This document shows, one piece after another, positions 5,667 through 5,960 of a stretch of DNA of 5,960 bases. The first letter of the stretch is position 1, and each line of letters starts with the position of its first letter. A program made the translations under genes and the position numbers. The DNA comes from an uncultured Actinoplanes sp. (GTDB taxonomy: Bacteria; Actinomycetota; Actinomycetes; Mycobacteriales; Micromonosporaceae): NCBI GenBank assembly GCA_934667465.1, contig CAKUMG010000406.1:1-5960 (forward strand), given 5' to 3'. The notes under the pieces are model-generated. The model ran no database searches. It was not told where the DNA came from and was given only the letters and a program-made list of their open reading frames with translations.

Positions 5667-5960
5667 ATGTACGCCGAACGGGGCACATCGATGCCGCATG
5701 TCGTGGCCTGGCGCAGCGTGGTCCCGGCGCGCGGCGGCGGGGACGGCCGGGTGCTGCCCGACGGCTGCCTCGACGTGATCTGGCAGGACGGCAGCGTCTT
5801 CGTGGCCGGCCCCGACACCGCCGCCCGGCTGGCCCCGGCGGCGGCGGGCACCCGCTTCTTCGCGCTGCGCTTCGCCGCCGGCACGGGGCCCGCGGTGCTG
5901 GGCGTCCCGGCCGACGAGGTCACCGACGAGGGCTGCCTGTCGGTGCCCGGCCCCTACGCC
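5667..5960 (+). CDS. AraC-family transcriptional regulator with DUF6597-type N-terminal domain (partial)
   Basis: The first 98 codons of a gene cut by the right edge; the frame is open throughout. Seen: RVLPDGCLDVIWQDGSVFVAGPD as consecutive elements (28-50), then FFALRFAAGTGPAVLGVPADEVTD (64-87). This pattern of LPDGCxDxIW, VAGPDT, LRFxxGxxPxxLGVPAxxL marks the N-terminal sensor-like domain (DUF6597) found upstream of AraC-type helix-turn-helix domains in actinobacteria. The HTH itself would lie beyond the window, so regulatory function is by family architecture. ATG at 5667 is preferred: the typical start is a short Tyr-Xaa-Glu segment before the first strand, seen here as MYAERG. M9 (5691) is an alternative. 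There is no clear Shine-Dalgarno. It is divergent from the LigD-like gene; whether it controls that gene is unknown. Confidence 0.83.
   Translation, partial: MYAERGTSMPHVVAWRSVVPARGGGDGRVLPDGCLDVIWQDGSVFVAGPDTAARLAPAAAGTRFFALRFAAGTGPAVLGVPADEVTDEGCLSVPGPYA

Noticed and set aside
5595..5699. N-terminal extension of the LigD-like protein to an ATG at 5699
   Set aside because: The extra 35 residues show no PE-domain similarity and would overlap the start of the divergent AraC-family gene; PE domains usually begin as at 5594.
1..5960. tRNA/rRNA genes, CRISPR array, insertion sequence, integrase or attachment repeats
   Set aside because: I saw no cloverleaf-like segment, regularly spaced repeat, transposase motif or long terminal inverted repeat; base composition is uniform apart from the short intergenic island.

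Overview
The window is ordinary chromosomal DNA of a very GC-rich, high-coding-density actinomycete. A gene for mycothiol-dependent formaldehyde dehydrogenase, a LigD-type 3'-phosphoesterase and a GH63 glucosyl/mannosylglycerate hydrolase all point to a mycothiol-producing actinobacterium. The overall flavour suggests Micromonosporaceae (Actinoplanes-like), but that genus-level placement is inference. No RNA gene, insertion sequence, prophage, CRISPR array or attachment site is visible.

Layout. (1) 1-1103, minus strand: the N-terminal 367 codons of a membrane-anchored, extracytoplasmic TPM-domain protein whose 3' end lies off the left edge. (2) A 62-bp divergent promoter region. (3) 1166-2850, plus strand: a translationally coupled pair, S-(hydroxymethyl)mycothiol dehydrogenase (mscR) followed by a metallo-beta-lactamase-fold hydrolase, the same order as Rv2259-Rv2260 of Mycobacterium tuberculosis. 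(4) A perfect 15-bp hairpin between convergent genes. (5) 2902-4293, minus strand: a complete GH63-type glycoside hydrolase (glucosylglycerate or mannosylglycerate hydrolase family). (6) 4294-4580: a 287-bp gap with a perfect 16-bp palindrome next to a possible promoter, an AT-richer island and a weak hairpin. (7) 4581-5594, minus strand: a LigD-like 3'-phosphoesterase domain fused to a degenerate ATP-dependent ligase domain that lacks the nucleotidyl-transfer lysine and the OB fold. (8) 5667-5960, plus strand: the N-terminus of an AraC-family regulator with a DUF6597-type sensor domain, cut by the right edge.

How the genes work together. Only genes 3a and 3b form a clear pathway. Formaldehyde adds spontaneously to mycothiol, MscR oxidises the adduct to S-formylmycothiol with NAD+, and the MBL hydrolase is the likely enzyme that releases formate and regenerates mycothiol. 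The other genes look like independent housekeeping or accessory functions: envelope, compatible-solute turnover and DNA-end repair.

I do not see a convincing previously undescribed multi-gene system. The most unusual item is the phosphoesterase/pseudo-ligase fusion. The best regulatory lead is the palindrome upstream of the GH63 gene.
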